Below are positions 45,300 through 54,663 of a stretch of 64,000 nucleotides of DNA, piece by piece. A program made the translations under genes and the position numbers. The notes beneath the pieces are model-generated. The model saw only the letters and a program-made list of their open reading frames with translations, ran no database searches and had not been told where the DNA came from. This DNA comes from Amphibacillus sp052055485 (GTDB lineage: Bacteria; Bacillota; Bacilli; Bacillales; Amphibacillaceae). The number at the start of each line of letters is the position of its first letter. The first letter of the stretch is position 1. The stretch is from NCBI RefSeq assembly GCF_052055485.1, contig NZ_CP197171.1, positions 3,162,001 to 3,226,000 on the forward strand, given 5' to 3'.

Positions 45300-45398
45300 C
45301 ATTCCCACTAAAATGAAACCAACTATATGAAAGGAATTCTTACCCATAGAAAATAATCACTTCATATCACAAGAATATAGCGCATGCGTTTTATTGTA

Positions 45399-45447
45399 AG
45401 AATAGAATAGTGATTTCCCAAATAACGAAAAATCACTATTCTATTCT
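45399..45447. terminator. 18-bp perfect hairpin after methyltransferase gene
   Basis: AGAATAGAATAGTGATTT (45399-45416) and its exact complement (45430-45447) around a 13-base loop, 12 bases past the methyltransferase stop. T-rich flank is better on the plus side. Probably a transcription barrier for both directions. Confidence 0.6.
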
Positions 45448-45459
45448 TTTATTTCACTA

Positions 45460-46158
45460 TCATTTTCTAACGACATATGTAATCGCATTTGTCTTTAATA
45501 ATATCTCTTTTCCATTACGAATAATTTTATATTCTAGTGGTTTAACAAGTTGATTCAATACTTCCCAACCAACATATATTTGATTTAGTTTATTTATCAT
45601 TGTTTCCGTTTTAAGATTCACTTCCATCATCGCATCTATTGTCCGATTTGATTCTAGATCAAATTCTTCCACTTGCGAATTAACAATTAAACAATTTATC
45701 CCGCCCGTTTTTGTTCCTAAAGCCATTTGCTTAATGACACTTTCAAAAATAGCCTCAGTTTCAACATGTTCTAATGTTGATACAGCAATGATTAAATCAT
45801 ATTCATTTTTAGTAATCTGATAATGGCCGATATCTGCTTTTACCGTTTCAATCACTTGATCTACTTGATACATTTTACTGTATTGTTCTAATTTACTTAA
45901 TGCTATATCCAATAAATCGACGCAAACAACTTTGCCATTTCTATCTTTTATTGCTTGTGCGATCGGAATACTATTTCTTCCTACTCCCGATCCTAAATCT
46001 AATACTTGGATATTTTCATTATTTAATAAAGGCAGTAAATCCATAACTGTTTTAACGGGTTTATATAGCCACGAACCTTGTTCAAATAACTTGTAGTTTT
46101 CATAACAATAATCATGATATTTCTTTTCTTCTTTTCGAATCTTCTCAATTCGATTCAT
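45460..46158 (-). CDS. Class I SAM-dependent methyltransferase
   Basis: The 232 residues contain the S-adenosylmethionine motif VLDLGSGVGRNSIPIA near residue 52, the acidic ribose contact VVCVDLLDIAL near 78, KADIGHY near 110 and DLIIAVSTLEHVE near 121. The Rossmann methyltransferase is most like the TehB/UbiE-type small-molecule group. The start MNRIEKIRKEEKKYHDYCYENYKLFEQGSWLYKP is an unusual helical cap. The substrate cannot be told. It lies between aroA and the toxin locus, absent from this position in B. subtilis. Confidence 0.8.
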   Translation of the reverse strand: MNRIEKIRKEEKKYHDYCYENYKLFEQGSWLYKPVKTVMDLLPLLNNENIQVLDLGSGVGRNSIPIAQAIKDRNGKVVCVDLLDIALSKLEQYSKMYQVDQVIETVKADIGHYQITKNEYDLIIAVSTLEHVETEAIFESVIKQMALGTKTGGINCLIVNSQVEEFDLESNRTIDAMMEVNLKTETMINKLNQIYVGWEVLNQLVKPLEYKIIRNGKEILLKTNAITYVVRK

Positions 46159-46182
46159 CTACACAACTCCAATTAATGTTTA

Positions 46183-47475
46183 TCAATTAGATTGTAATGT
46201 TGCTAAATCTTCAAAAAAACCTGGATATGAAATCTTAATTGCGTCAGCGTTCGTTAAGATCACTTCATCCTGACAAATTAATGAAGCAATGGCAATCATC
46301 ATCCCTAAACGGTGATCACCGTCAGAGTCTGCTTGACCACCGCTTAATGGGGTTTCGCCTTCAATAATCATTCCATCCTTTGTCGCTTCAACTTTACCAC
46401 CCAATGTATTTAGGATATTGACAACACTTGCAATCCGATCTGTTTCTTTATAACGTAATTCTTCTGCATCACGAATAACTGTTTTTCCTTTCGCCTGAGT
46501 CGCTAATAAAGCCAAAATAGGTAGTTCATCAATCATACGTGGGATGACATCACCCGCCACATCAGCACCAATCAATTCTGAATATTTGATCTTGATATCA
46601 CCAATGCTTTCTCCACCCATGCGTTTAGTCTCAGTAATCGATAGATCAGCTTTCATTTCTTGTAATACATCTAAAAGCCCCGTTCTAGTAGGATTTAAGC
46701 CAACATTTTTAATGGTTAACTCACTGCCAGGCACAAGTAAGGCCGCAACGATAAAGAAAGCAGCTGAAGAGATGTCACCAGGTACTTCAATCTCCGTACC
46801 TGTTAGTGACTGTTTGCCTTGTACAGTCACTTTATTTCCTTCAACAGCTATCTCTCCCCCAAATGCAGTAAGCATATTTTCAGTATGATCACGTGTTTTC
46901 GTAGTCTCGATTACGGATGTTTCACCATTTGCTAATAAACCTGCTAAAAGCACACCTGACTTTACTTGAGCACTTTTAACCGGCGGATAAAAGGTGATAC
47001 CTGTTAAAGACTGCCCTCGGACAGCGATGGGTAAGTAACTTCCATTGTTTCGTCCATCGATTTGCGCCCCCATCTCTAATAAAGGGTCGCGAATTCGATC
47101 CATTGGTCGGATGGTTAACGATTGGTCACCAAATAAAGTCGTATGGAAAGGCAAGCCAGCCAAAACACCAAGTAGTAATCTGGCTGTTGTCCCAGAATTA
47201 CCCAAGTCAATCGGCATGAATGGTTCTTTTAAGCCAGCAATTCCATCACTCTGAATGACAACTTTATCTTCTTTTTGTTCAACTCGCACACCCATTGCTT
47301 GAAAAGCTTTGATTGTTGTTAAACAATCTTCCCCATCTAAAAAATGAGTAATCGTTGTTGTTCCTTTGGCAAGGGAACCAAAAATAACCGCTCGATGTGA
47401 GATTGATTTATCTCCAGGGACTGTGATTTCACCTGTTAAAGCTGATTTTGTTGTATTTAACTGAACCTTTTCCAT
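46183..47475 (-). CDS. aroA: EPSP synthase (shikimate pathway)
   Basis: The enzyme condenses shikimate 3-phosphate with PEP to EPSP (called aroE in older B. subtilis naming). From the ATG at 47475 (GGAGGG upstream) it has 430 residues. Motifs are VPGDKSISHRAVIFGSLAKG, DLGNSGTTARLL near 93, RDHTENML near 185, and EELRYKETDRI near 335. The GNSGTT-A loop with Ala suggests the glyphosate-tolerant class II type seen in many Gram-positives, though this needs alignment. Last gene of the aromatic operon. Confidence 0.96.
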   Translation of the reverse strand: MEKVQLNTTKSALTGEITVPGDKSISHRAVIFGSLAKGTTTITHFLDGEDCLTTIKAFQAMGVRVEQKEDKVVIQSDGIAGLKEPFMPIDLGNSGTTARLLLGVLAGLPFHTTLFGDQSLTIRPMDRIRDPLLEMGAQIDGRNNGSYLPIAVRGQSLTGITFYPPVKSAQVKSGVLLAGLLANGETSVIETTKTRDHTENMLTAFGGEIAVEGNKVTVQGKQSLTGTEIEVPGDISSAAFFIVAALLVPGSELTIKNVGLNPTRTGLLDVLQEMKADLSITETKRMGGESIGDIKIKYSELIGADVAGDVIPRMIDELPILALLATQAKGKTVIRDAEELRYKETDRIASVVNILNTLGGKVEATKDGMIIEGETPLSGGQADSDGDHRLGMMIAIASLICQDEVILTNADAIKISYPGFFEDLATLQSN

Positions 47476-47491
47476 GAAATTCCCTCCTGTA

Positions 47492-48589
47492 CTACTCAAG
47501 CATACTTTCATAACCGTTTTTAATCAGAAGTCGATGACTCGCCAATTGATCATCTTTGGTCATTAAACTAAGTCTTAAAGCACCTGTAATGCCATCACGA
47601 ATCTCTAATATTTCAATATTTTTAATATTTATTTCTTGACTGGCTAGCAACTCAACAACTTTTAAAATAGCACCTGGCTGATCAAATATATCAACAAAAA
47701 TATCATAAAATGAAGGTATAGCACCCCTTTGAGTTCGATCCAATCCATCGCGATATTCACGTGCTTGTTCTAGGTAATGATACATTGATATTTTATCATC
47801 GCCGTCTAATAATCCTTTTAACTCCGTCATTTCACTAATCCAGTCCTCAAGCAAGCCAGACAAGACTGCTTTGTTTTGAAAGAAAATATCTTGCCACATT
47901 GTTGGATCACTAGAAGCAATTCGAGTAATATCACGAAATCCTCCCGCCGCAAGACTTGGAATTTTATCATGCTTTGTTTGCCAGCTTTTTGCTTGGTGAA
48001 CTAAAGACGAGGCAATTAAATGTGGAAAATGCGAAATAACACTCGTCATTTCATCATGCTCAAGTGAATTTAAAGTGATAAACTTGGATTTTGTACTTGA
48101 TAAAATAGCTGTTAAATCAGCTATGGATTGATCAGTAGCCTTTTTTGTTGGGGTTAAAATATAAATCGCATTTTCAAATAAATGTGCTTTGGCTGCTTCT
48201 ATCCCTTTTTTATGAGAGCCTGCCATTGGGTGACCGCCAATAAAAGTAACATGGTCTGACTCCATCGATTCTGCAACCGCCATAACATTGGATTTCACCG
48301 ATGATACGTCAGTGATAATAATTGGTTTTTCAAACGATACCGTTTGAATCCGCTCTAAAAGTGCTACTGTCTTAGAAACTGGCGCCGCTAAAATACAAAA
48401 ATCGACAGTTAGCAAAACCTCCTCAAAATTAGCACTGACTTCATGAACAATCTTTTTATCTCTAGCATAAGCCAATGATGTTCGATCAACGTCATAGCCA
48501 ATGACATGGTGATTAGAGTGCTCAGTAATGTTTAGAGCTAATGAACCCCCAATTAAGCCTAGACCTGCAATTAATATTCTTTTACTCAA
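47492..48589 (-). CDS. tyrA: Prephenate dehydrogenase with ACT domain
   Basis: TyrA makes 4-hydroxyphenylpyruvate for tyrosine. The 365 residues have an NAD motif IAGLGLIGGSLAL near residue 6, TDVSSVKS near 93, GGHPMAGSHKKGI near 122, and the catalytic region SHFPHLIASSLV. A C-terminal ACT domain spans about 290-365 (FDQPGAILKVVELLASQEINIKNIEI), for feedback by tyrosine. The start is TTG at 48589, overlapping the hisC stop by four bases (TTGA), with AGGAG upstream. Confidence 0.95.
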   Translation of the reverse strand: MSKRILIAGLGLIGGSLALNITEHSNHHVIGYDVDRTSLAYARDKKIVHEVSANFEEVLLTVDFCILAAPVSKTVALLERIQTVSFEKPIIITDVSSVKSNVMAVAESMESDHVTFIGGHPMAGSHKKGIEAAKAHLFENAIYILTPTKKATDQSIADLTAILSSTKSKFITLNSLEHDEMTSVISHFPHLIASSLVHQAKSWQTKHDKIPSLAAGGFRDITRIASSDPTMWQDIFFQNKAVLSGLLEDWISEMTELKGLLDGDDKISMYHYLEQAREYRDGLDRTQRGAIPSFYDIFVDIFDQPGAILKVVELLASQEINIKNIEILEIRDGITGALRLSLMTKDDQLASHRLLIKNGYESMLE

Positions 48590-49692
48590 ATGAACTCATC
48601 TCCTACATGTTCGTCTAGAAATAATTTAATGTTAACTTGTAGGTCTTGCATATCTTCTTCTCGTCCTATCGTTATTCGCACGCCATTTGGATAGCCAAGA
48701 GCTTCACCTGACCTGACGATAAAGCCATTCTTCATTAAATAATCAAATAACATATCACCAGATACGGGTAATTTAACAAATACAAAATTAGCTTCAGAAT
48801 CATAGCATTCTAGCCCAATTTGCTCTAAATAACGGATAAACGCCTGCTTGTTTTTAATCGTCTCTTTAATCGTTCGATCAACAAAAGCCTGATCCTGATA
48901 AGCGGCTATCGCTGCTTGTTGAGCCAATCTCGTTGTATTAAAAGGACCTCTAGCAATATTTAATGCTTCACTAATAGGTAAACTTGCAATTCCATAGCCA
49001 ACTCTCAATCCAGCTAAACCATACACTTTAGAAAAAGTTCTTAGTAAAATTAAGTTAGGATACTTATGCAATAAATCGATGGTATTTGGCTTATCTGGGG
49101 AGTCGATATAGTCATGATAAGCCTCATCTAACACAACAATAACATCATTAGGACACTGCGCTAAAAACTGTTGCATCGATTGGGCATTAATCATACATCC
49201 TGTTGGATTATTTGGTGAACAAAGCCAAATAACTTTAGTTGCTTGATCAATGGCATCTAACATGCCTTGTAAATCATGATAGCCATTTAATAAAGGGATT
49301 TCCTTGATATTTGCACCTTGAATAAGAGCATTATGTTTATATTGAGGAAAGGTAGGTATCGCCATAATTGTATTTGTCCCGACTTCTAAATAAGTCTGAC
49401 AAATAATATCAATGACTTCATCAGCACCACACCCAAAGATCAATTGATCCGGTTCAACAGCTAAATCCTCACTGAGTAATTGCCGGAGTTCAGTCGCATA
49501 ACCATCCGGGTATATGTCAAACTGAACGGCCTCATCTTTCACCACTTGATCGACTTTCTTTGAGTAACCAAATGGATTTTCATTTGAGGCTAACTTCACT
49601 ATTTTTTCAAGACCAAACTCTCTTTTGACCTCTTCTATTTGTTTTCCTGGTTTATATGGTGACATGGACTTAAATACTTCCTTTGGCTGCAC
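48586..49692 (-). CDS. hisC: Histidinol-phosphate / aromatic aminotransferase
   Basis: The pyridoxal-phosphate enzyme in this operon transaminates phenylpyruvate and hydroxyphenylpyruvate as well as imidazole-acetol phosphate. The 368 residues carry KLASNENPFGYSKKV, CSPNNPTGCMI, VLDEAYHDYID, the catalytic Lys in RTFSKVYGLAGLRVGYG near 220, and GVRITIGREEDM. The start is GTG at 49692 with GGAGGG upstream. In B. subtilis the trp operon precedes it; here aroH does, 14 bases away. Confidence 0.95.
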   Translation of the reverse strand: MQPKEVFKSMSPYKPGKQIEEVKREFGLEKIVKLASNENPFGYSKKVDQVVKDEAVQFDIYPDGYATELRQLLSEDLAVEPDQLIFGCGADEVIDIICQTYLEVGTNTIMAIPTFPQYKHNALIQGANIKEIPLLNGYHDLQGMLDAIDQATKVIWLCSPNNPTGCMINAQSMQQFLAQCPNDVIVVLDEAYHDYIDSPDKPNTIDLLHKYPNLILLRTFSKVYGLAGLRVGYGIASLPISEALNIARGPFNTTRLAQQAAIAAYQDQAFVDRTIKETIKNKQAFIRYLEQIGLECYDSEANFVFVKLPVSGDMLFDYLMKNGFIVRSGEALGYPNGVRITIGREEDMQDLQVNIKLFLDEHVGDEFI

Positions 49693-49706
49693 AAAAATCC
49701 CTCCAA

Positions 49707-50066
49707 TTAATCAAGTAAATCTGGTCGTAAGGTTCTTGCCTCATGTTGATAAATATGGTTAATCTGTTTTTGGTCTAGGTCAGTCTCAACAGTCATCATA
49801 ACCCGGATACATCGTGGTAATCCATGGGGAACATCAATTTCCTGCATGCACATAACAGGTACATATTGCCATCCCGGTAATTCTCTGATCGGCTTGGCTG
49901 GAAAACCTGCATTTAAATCTGCCGTAACTGTGACTAAAACAGATGTCACATCCGTTGCTGACACATTGTTTTTCTCGATCATGTCAACGACTAATTGCCG
50001 AGTATGATCCATAATTTCCACTTCATTATTTTCTTTTACTGTTGTCGCGCCTCTTATCCCTCTCAT
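49707..50066 (-). CDS. aroH: Chorismate mutase (AroH type)
   Basis: The monofunctional chorismate mutase turns chorismate to prephenate. From the ATG at 50066 it has 119 residues. RGIRGATTVKEN at the start supplies an active-site Arg; LVTVTADLNAGFPAKPIRELPGWQYVPVMCMQEIDVPHGLPRCIRVMMTVETD is the conserved trimer core with Arg and Cys of the B. subtilis enzyme. It shares TGATG with the aroB stop, so translation is coupled. No feedback domain. Confidence 0.96.
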   Translation of the reverse strand: MRGIRGATTVKENNEVEIMDHTRQLVVDMIEKNNVSATDVTSVLVTVTADLNAGFPAKPIRELPGWQYVPVMCMQEIDVPHGLPRCIRVMMTVETDLDQKQINHIYQHEARTLRPDLLD

Positions 50067-51145
50067 CAATGGTGATTCAACTCCCGTAAAAAATCTTCTA
50101 GCCAAACCGTCATGATCTGATCATCAATTTGTTGAATAGCTGGGTCTCCTAATTCTTTCAATAAAATCATTGTAATTTTTTGACTTTTCGCCTTTTTATC
50201 ACGTTTCATTCGCTTAATCAGTTTTGCTACTGATAATTGTGGCAGATGGAACGGGTACTGATTGTCTAGAAGCCATTGGTAGAGTTCTTGATAAGGCAAT
50301 GTGATATGATAATACTTTTCACTTACTTGAAAAGCAAATAACAGACCAATTGCTACGGCTTCGCCATGAGTGAGCTTTCCGTAACCAAGCTCAGCTTCTA
50401 AAGCATGACCAAGTGTATGACCAAAATTTAAATACTGTCGAATATTTGTTTCACGTTCATCTTCTTCAACTATTTTCGCCTTCACTTCAATTCCCTTTAA
50501 TAAATCTTGTTTTAGCTGATCATCATTTAGTGGTCCATTCAAGTTAGTGTTTTGTAGTTTCTGCCAAAATGGAGGCTGGCTGATCATACTATGTTTAACG
50601 ATTTCTGCATAGCCTGATCTAATCTCAGTAAATGGAATAGTGTGTAATGTTTCTACATCATAAATAACCGCTACAGGCGGATAAAAACAACCAATTAAAT
50701 TTTTCCCTTCTGGATGATTAATCGCCACTTTTCCCCCAACACTGCTATCATGTGCTAATATCGTCGTTGGCATTTGGATAAAATCAACTCCACGCATAAA
50801 AGTAGCAGCAACAAAACCAGCTAAATCACCAATCATTCCGCCACCTAAGGCAATAATGAGTCCATCACGATCCAAGCCAGATTGAATCGCCTCAGTCATA
50901 ATGTCAAAGTAAAGTCGACTACTTTTTGAACCTTCACCCGCTGGAACAACGGTATAATTAACTCGATGATCCTTTTGAACGGATTCAATCACATCTTCTA
51001 AATATAGTGGTGCTACATTACTATCAGTAATAATAAAAATTTGACTATACGATTGGGTTAAAAAATCGGAAACCTGATATCTGAGCCCTTTGCCAATTGA
51101 GACATCATACTGATTTGAACTTGTTTTAATCGTTATCTTTTTCAT
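50066..51145 (-). CDS. aroB: 3-dehydroquinate synthase
   Basis: AroB cyclises DAHP to 3-dehydroquinate. The 359 residues have the NAD site ALGGGMIGDLAGFVAATFMRGVDFIQMPTTILAHDSSVGGKVAINHPEGKNLIG, and metal ligands in YAEIVKHSMI and LNFGHTLGHALE ... LTHGEAVAIGLLFAF. The ATG follows the aroC stop TAA without a gap, with GAGGAGC as ribosome site inside aroC's end. It couples to aroH by TGATG. Confidence 0.97.
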   Translation of the reverse strand: MKKITIKTSSNQYDVSIGKGLRYQVSDFLTQSYSQIFIITDSNVAPLYLEDVIESVQKDHRVNYTVVPAGEGSKSSRLYFDIMTEAIQSGLDRDGLIIALGGGMIGDLAGFVAATFMRGVDFIQMPTTILAHDSSVGGKVAINHPEGKNLIGCFYPPVAVIYDVETLHTIPFTEIRSGYAEIVKHSMISQPPFWQKLQNTNLNGPLNDDQLKQDLLKGIEVKAKIVEEDERETNIRQYLNFGHTLGHALEAELGYGKLTHGEAVAIGLLFAFQVSEKYYHITLPYQELYQWLLDNQYPFHLPQLSVAKLIKRMKRDKKAKSQKITMILLKELGDPAIQQIDDQIMTVWLEDFLRELNHH

Positions 51146-52312
51146 TTAGAAGCTCCTCACTTCTTCACGGTACTGATCAATAGCTTCTTTAAGCTTAGGG
51201 AACTGATCATGCGGGAACTGTTCTAAGATTGCATTAGCTATTTCAAAAGCAACAACATGTTCCATCACAACAGCCGCTGCCGGAACAGCACATGAGTCAG
51301 AACGTTCTATACTCGCATTAAACGATTCTTTCGTTTCAATGTCAACACTTTGTAACGGCTTATAAAGCGTTGGAATTGGCTTCATCACTCCTTTAACAAC
51401 AATAGGCATACCAGAAGTCATTCCACCTTCAAAACCACCTAAATGATTCGATTTTCGACGGTAGCCATTTTCTTCAGACCAAATAATCTCATCGTGAACA
51501 TCACTGCCATTTCTTCTCGCTGCTTCAAAGCCGATGCCAAATTCAACCCCTTTGAAAGCATTAATACTTTGGACCGCAAAAGCAATCCTCGCATCTAATT
51601 TCTGATCATAATGAACATATGAACCAATACCGGCTGGCATACCTTCAACAAATACTTCACAAACACCACCAATTGAATCACCATCTTTTTTAGCTGTATC
51701 AATTGCTGTCATCATTTTTTCACCAGCTTCCCGGTCAAGACAACGAACAGGTGAAGCCTCTGAAATTGCTATTTTTTCATCCATTGTTAAATCAGGGGCG
51801 TTTTCCGCTTGGATTCCCGCTATCTCGTTAACATAGCCAACAATGCTTATGCCGATATTTTTCAGTAATATTTTTGCCACTGCACCTGCAGCAACTCGAG
51901 CAGCTGTTTCACGTGCGGATGATCGTTCTAGAATATTTCTCATATCTCGGTGACCATACTTAATGGCACCATTTAAATCAGCGTGTCCAGGTCTTGGGCG
52001 GGTAACGACACGACGCATTTTTGCATCTGCTTCCATCGGGTCTTCTCCCATAATATCTTCCCAATGTTTAAAATCATCGTTCTTGATGACTAGGGCGATT
52101 GGTGAACCAAGCGTATAACCATGTCGTACACCACCAGCAATATCAACTAAGTCTTTCTCTATTTGCATCCGTTTTCCACGTCCATGCCCTTTCTGTCTTC
52201 TCAAAAGTGATTCATTAATCTCATCACTAGTTAAAGGCAAGGATGCTGGCACACCTTCAATAATGGTCGTCAATTGCTTCCCGTGTGATTCTCCAGCTGT
52301 TAAATAGCGCAT
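51146..52312 (-). CDS. aroC: Chorismate synthase
   Basis: The enzyme makes chorismate from EPSP with reduced flavin (called aroF in B. subtilis). From the ATG at 52312 (GGGGGAAG upstream) it has 388 residues. Motifs are TAGESHGKQLTTIIEGVPA, RRQKGHGRGKRM, RPGHADLNGAIKYGHRDMRNILERSSARETAARVAAGA and SDSCAVPAAAVVMEHVVAF. First gene of the operon aroC-aroB-aroH-hisC-tyrA-aroA; a family A repeat lies upstream. Confidence 0.97.
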   Translation of the reverse strand: MRYLTAGESHGKQLTTIIEGVPASLPLTSDEINESLLRRQKGHGRGKRMQIEKDLVDIAGGVRHGYTLGSPIALVIKNDDFKHWEDIMGEDPMEADAKMRRVVTRPRPGHADLNGAIKYGHRDMRNILERSSARETAARVAAGAVAKILLKNIGISIVGYVNEIAGIQAENAPDLTMDEKIAISEASPVRCLDREAGEKMMTAIDTAKKDGDSIGGVCEVFVEGMPAGIGSYVHYDQKLDARIAFAVQSINAFKGVEFGIGFEAARRNGSDVHDEIIWSEENGYRRKSNHLGGFEGGMTSGMPIVVKGVMKPIPTLYKPLQSVDIETKESFNASIERSDSCAVPAAAVVMEHVVAFEIANAILEQFPHDQFPKLKEAIDQYREEVRSF

Positions 52313-52808
52313 CAATCTTCCCCCTTATTCATTGATATATTTGTATTAATATAACACACCTTTGCAATTCTGTGTGCAATAAATTAATAGATAATTCTTT
52401 TTTTTCAAATATTTCTAGATAAGTTTTGAATAATATATTTTAAACCCACAAACAAGATTTATTTCGCTTGCTTGTGAGTTTTAGCTTTGATCTTCTATAC
52501 GACATGGAACGGTTAGACGATGACGTCATATTTTTTCGTTCCACCAATGAATTTAACTGTGATAAAACGAAACTTCAATCAGTGGGAGTTGGGCCCACAG
52601 GATGTAGATCCTGCAGATGTTTCCGGTAGGACGAGTAACCGCAAATGTCTTCGCTGGGGCGAGTCATCACACACAGCTACGAAGCATTTGCATCGCAAGA
52701 ATAAGTGTGCTTCTTATTCTGAAGTCCAGAACATCTAATGGTTAGCCGAGGTCCTTAGTTCTTGCCATGTCATCTTCACCAGACTTTTTAAATAGCCTAT
52801 TAAAATAG
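52313..52808. repeat. Gene-free stretch with family A copy A2
   Basis: About 52554-52745 carry the left part of family A in plus orientation: AACTTCAATCAGTGGGAG edge, CCCACAGGATGTAG, GACGAGTAACCGC and AAGAATAAGTG ... CTTATTCTG. The right edge (TTTTACGGAC) is missing. The rest (52313-52553) is AT-rich and holds the aroC promoter region. Confidence 0.7.
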
Positions 52809-53582
52809 TTAACCGTTCTTTTGGTAGAAGAAAGTGTCTAATAATTTGAGTTGATAAACTTCGGGAGTAAAAATTTGCTCCGTGCTACCAACAAAAAAAA
52901 CACCCTCGTTAACTAATGATTCACTAAATTTTTGATATATTTCTGTCTTTGCTTCATCTGTAAAATAAATAAGTACATTTCGACAAACGATTAAATCAAA
53001 ACCCTTCGGATAAGGGTCAGATAATAAATTATGTTGTTTAAATGTGATTGCTTGTTTAAGCTTCTCATCAATTGTATACAATGAATCATTGTAAGTGAAA
53101 TAACGTTCCTTTAATTGTTTCGGCACTTCCTTCAAGGCGCGCTCCGTATAAATGCCTTGTTTGGCACGCTCTAGTATCTTTTCATCAATGTCAGTTGCTA
53201 AGATAGATACTTTCGACATATCAAAATGCTTACTTAGTATCATTGCAATTGTGTATGGTTCATCTCCAGTAGAACAGGCGGCACTCCAAATCTTTAGTTG
53301 AGATTTGTTTTTGATCAGTTGAGGTAGAATTTTCGTCTCCAAAACCTGCCATCTTTTCGAATTACGAAAAAATTCCGAAACATTGATTGTCATTTTATCA
53401 AGAAATTCTTCCATCAATTCTTGATCCTTTTCAATAGCTTTATAATATGTAGTAAATTCTTTAAATCCTCTTTTATCACGTAATGATGTCAATCGACGCT
53501 TCATTTGCACTTCTTTATACAAATTCAAATCAACTTTTGTTTTCTTTTTTATCATCTCAGTGAATGCTTGATAATCTGGCAT
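52809..53582 (-). CDS. cheR: Chemotaxis methyltransferase CheR
   Basis: CheR methylates glutamates of chemoreceptors. The 257 residues show the N-terminal helical domain (about 1-70), SAM site IWSAACSTGDEPYTIAMIL near residue 97, ILATDIDEKILERAKQGIY near 125 and the catalytic loop FDLIVCRNVLIYFTDEAKTEIYQKF near 190. It indicates a motile or formerly motile cell. In B. subtilis ndk lies between hepT and cheR; here only 110 bases without a gene separate them. Confidence 0.96.
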   Translation of the reverse strand: MPDYQAFTEMIKKKTKVDLNLYKEVQMKRRLTSLRDKRGFKEFTTYYKAIEKDQELMEEFLDKMTINVSEFFRNSKRWQVLETKILPQLIKNKSQLKIWSAACSTGDEPYTIAMILSKHFDMSKVSILATDIDEKILERAKQGIYTERALKEVPKQLKERYFTYNDSLYTIDEKLKQAITFKQHNLLSDPYPKGFDLIVCRNVLIYFTDEAKTEIYQKFSESLVNEGVFFVGSTEQIFTPEVYQLKLLDTFFYQKNG

Positions 53583-53691
53583 AAATCATTTCTCCTTCAC
53601 TAGCTAACTAGTAGGTTAGTGTATTACTTTATATCAAATGTCAAATTAAAAAATAAACTAACTAGTGATTTATCTAGCAGAAACAACCTGC

Positions 53692-54663
53692 TCAATAATT
53701 TCTTTTACCTAAATAGCCAATCATTTGCAACAATAATTGTTTTTCTACTTGGTTTGGTAATTGATTAACTTTTTTCATAGCTTGATTCAAATACCATTGG
53801 CTAAATTGATACGACATCTCAATTGCACCTGTTTGCTTAATTTCATCAATCGTTGTCTTAAGTTCAACAGTTTGCCCATTAGACAATTGATGAAAGTGAC
53901 TCTGAACTTTATCATATAGTTTTTTATCTTTAATCGCAAGAAGTGTTGGTAAAGTTAAATAACCTTCTGCTAAATCTTGGCCATTTAATTTCCCTAGCTT
54001 TTGATTGCGATCAGTAAAATCTAAAATATCATCAATAATTTGATAAGACATACCTAAATAATAGCCAAACCAATATAAGGTCTGTTGAATGGATTCGGTC
54101 GCATGCGTTGCCAATGCTCCTAATTGACAAGAAACCGCAATTAGACGAGCTGTTTTATTGCGATTTTTCCTCAAATAGCTTTTCAATGATCGATTAATTT
54201 GATAACGATTCTCTAATTGTTCTAGTTCACCAATAGAAAGCTTTCTTAATGTCTCGGAAAAAATTTGATGGGCACGAACATTTCTTATTTCTGCCATAAG
54301 CTCCAATCCCTGAGCAAATAAATAATCTCCCATAAAAGTGGCAGATTGATTATTATACAGCTCATGAATAGTTGTCACCCCACGTCTTAATGGAGCATGA
54401 TCAATAATATCATCATGAATTAAACTAGACATGTGAATCAACTCTAAAACAGCAGCTAACTGATAAGGCTTTGCTTGACTTCTTTCTCCAAAATAACTTG
54501 AAATCATGCATAATAAGGGTCGAGTTCTCTTTCCACCAGACGTTACCAATTGAATACTAGCTGTTCTAATCGGGTCTTCAACTTTTGAAAGCTTTTCAAG
54601 TAATAGATGATCAATTTGTTGTAAATCATCTTCAAGGTATGTGTATTGTTTAGGTAATTGCAT
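53692..54663 (-). CDS. hepT: Heptaprenyl diphosphate synthase component II
   Basis: This is the catalytic subunit of the C35 prenyl synthase, acting with HepS. The 323 residues have both Asp-rich Mg sites, LIHDDIIDHAPLRRG near 84 and QIIDDILDFTDR near 214, with KRTRPLLCM and FMGDYLFAQGLELM. Heptaprenyl diphosphate normally becomes the menaquinone-7 tail or the lipid made by PcrB. menG, which should precede it, is replaced by a repeat. Confidence 0.94.
   Translation of the reverse strand: MQLPKQYTYLEDDLQQIDHLLLEKLSKVEDPIRTASIQLVTSGGKRTRPLLCMISSYFGERSQAKPYQLAAVLELIHMSSLIHDDIIDHAPLRRGVTTIHELYNNQSATFMGDYLFAQGLELMAEIRNVRAHQIFSETLRKLSIGELEQLENRYQINRSLKSYLRKNRNKTARLIAVSCQLGALATHATESIQQTLYWFGYYLGMSYQIIDDILDFTDRNQKLGKLNGQDLAEGYLTLPTLLAIKDKKLYDKVQSHFHQLSNGQTVELKTTIDEIKQTGAIEMSYQFSQWYLNQAMKKVNQLPNQVEKQLLLQMIGYLGKRNY

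Noticed and set aside
46544..46888. Plus-strand 114-codon frame inside aroA
   Set aside because: Antisense shadow of a strongly conserved enzyme; no ribosome site.
52520..52738. Plus-strand 72-codon frame upstream of aroC
   Set aside because: Made entirely of family A repeat; the frame is not open in other copies.
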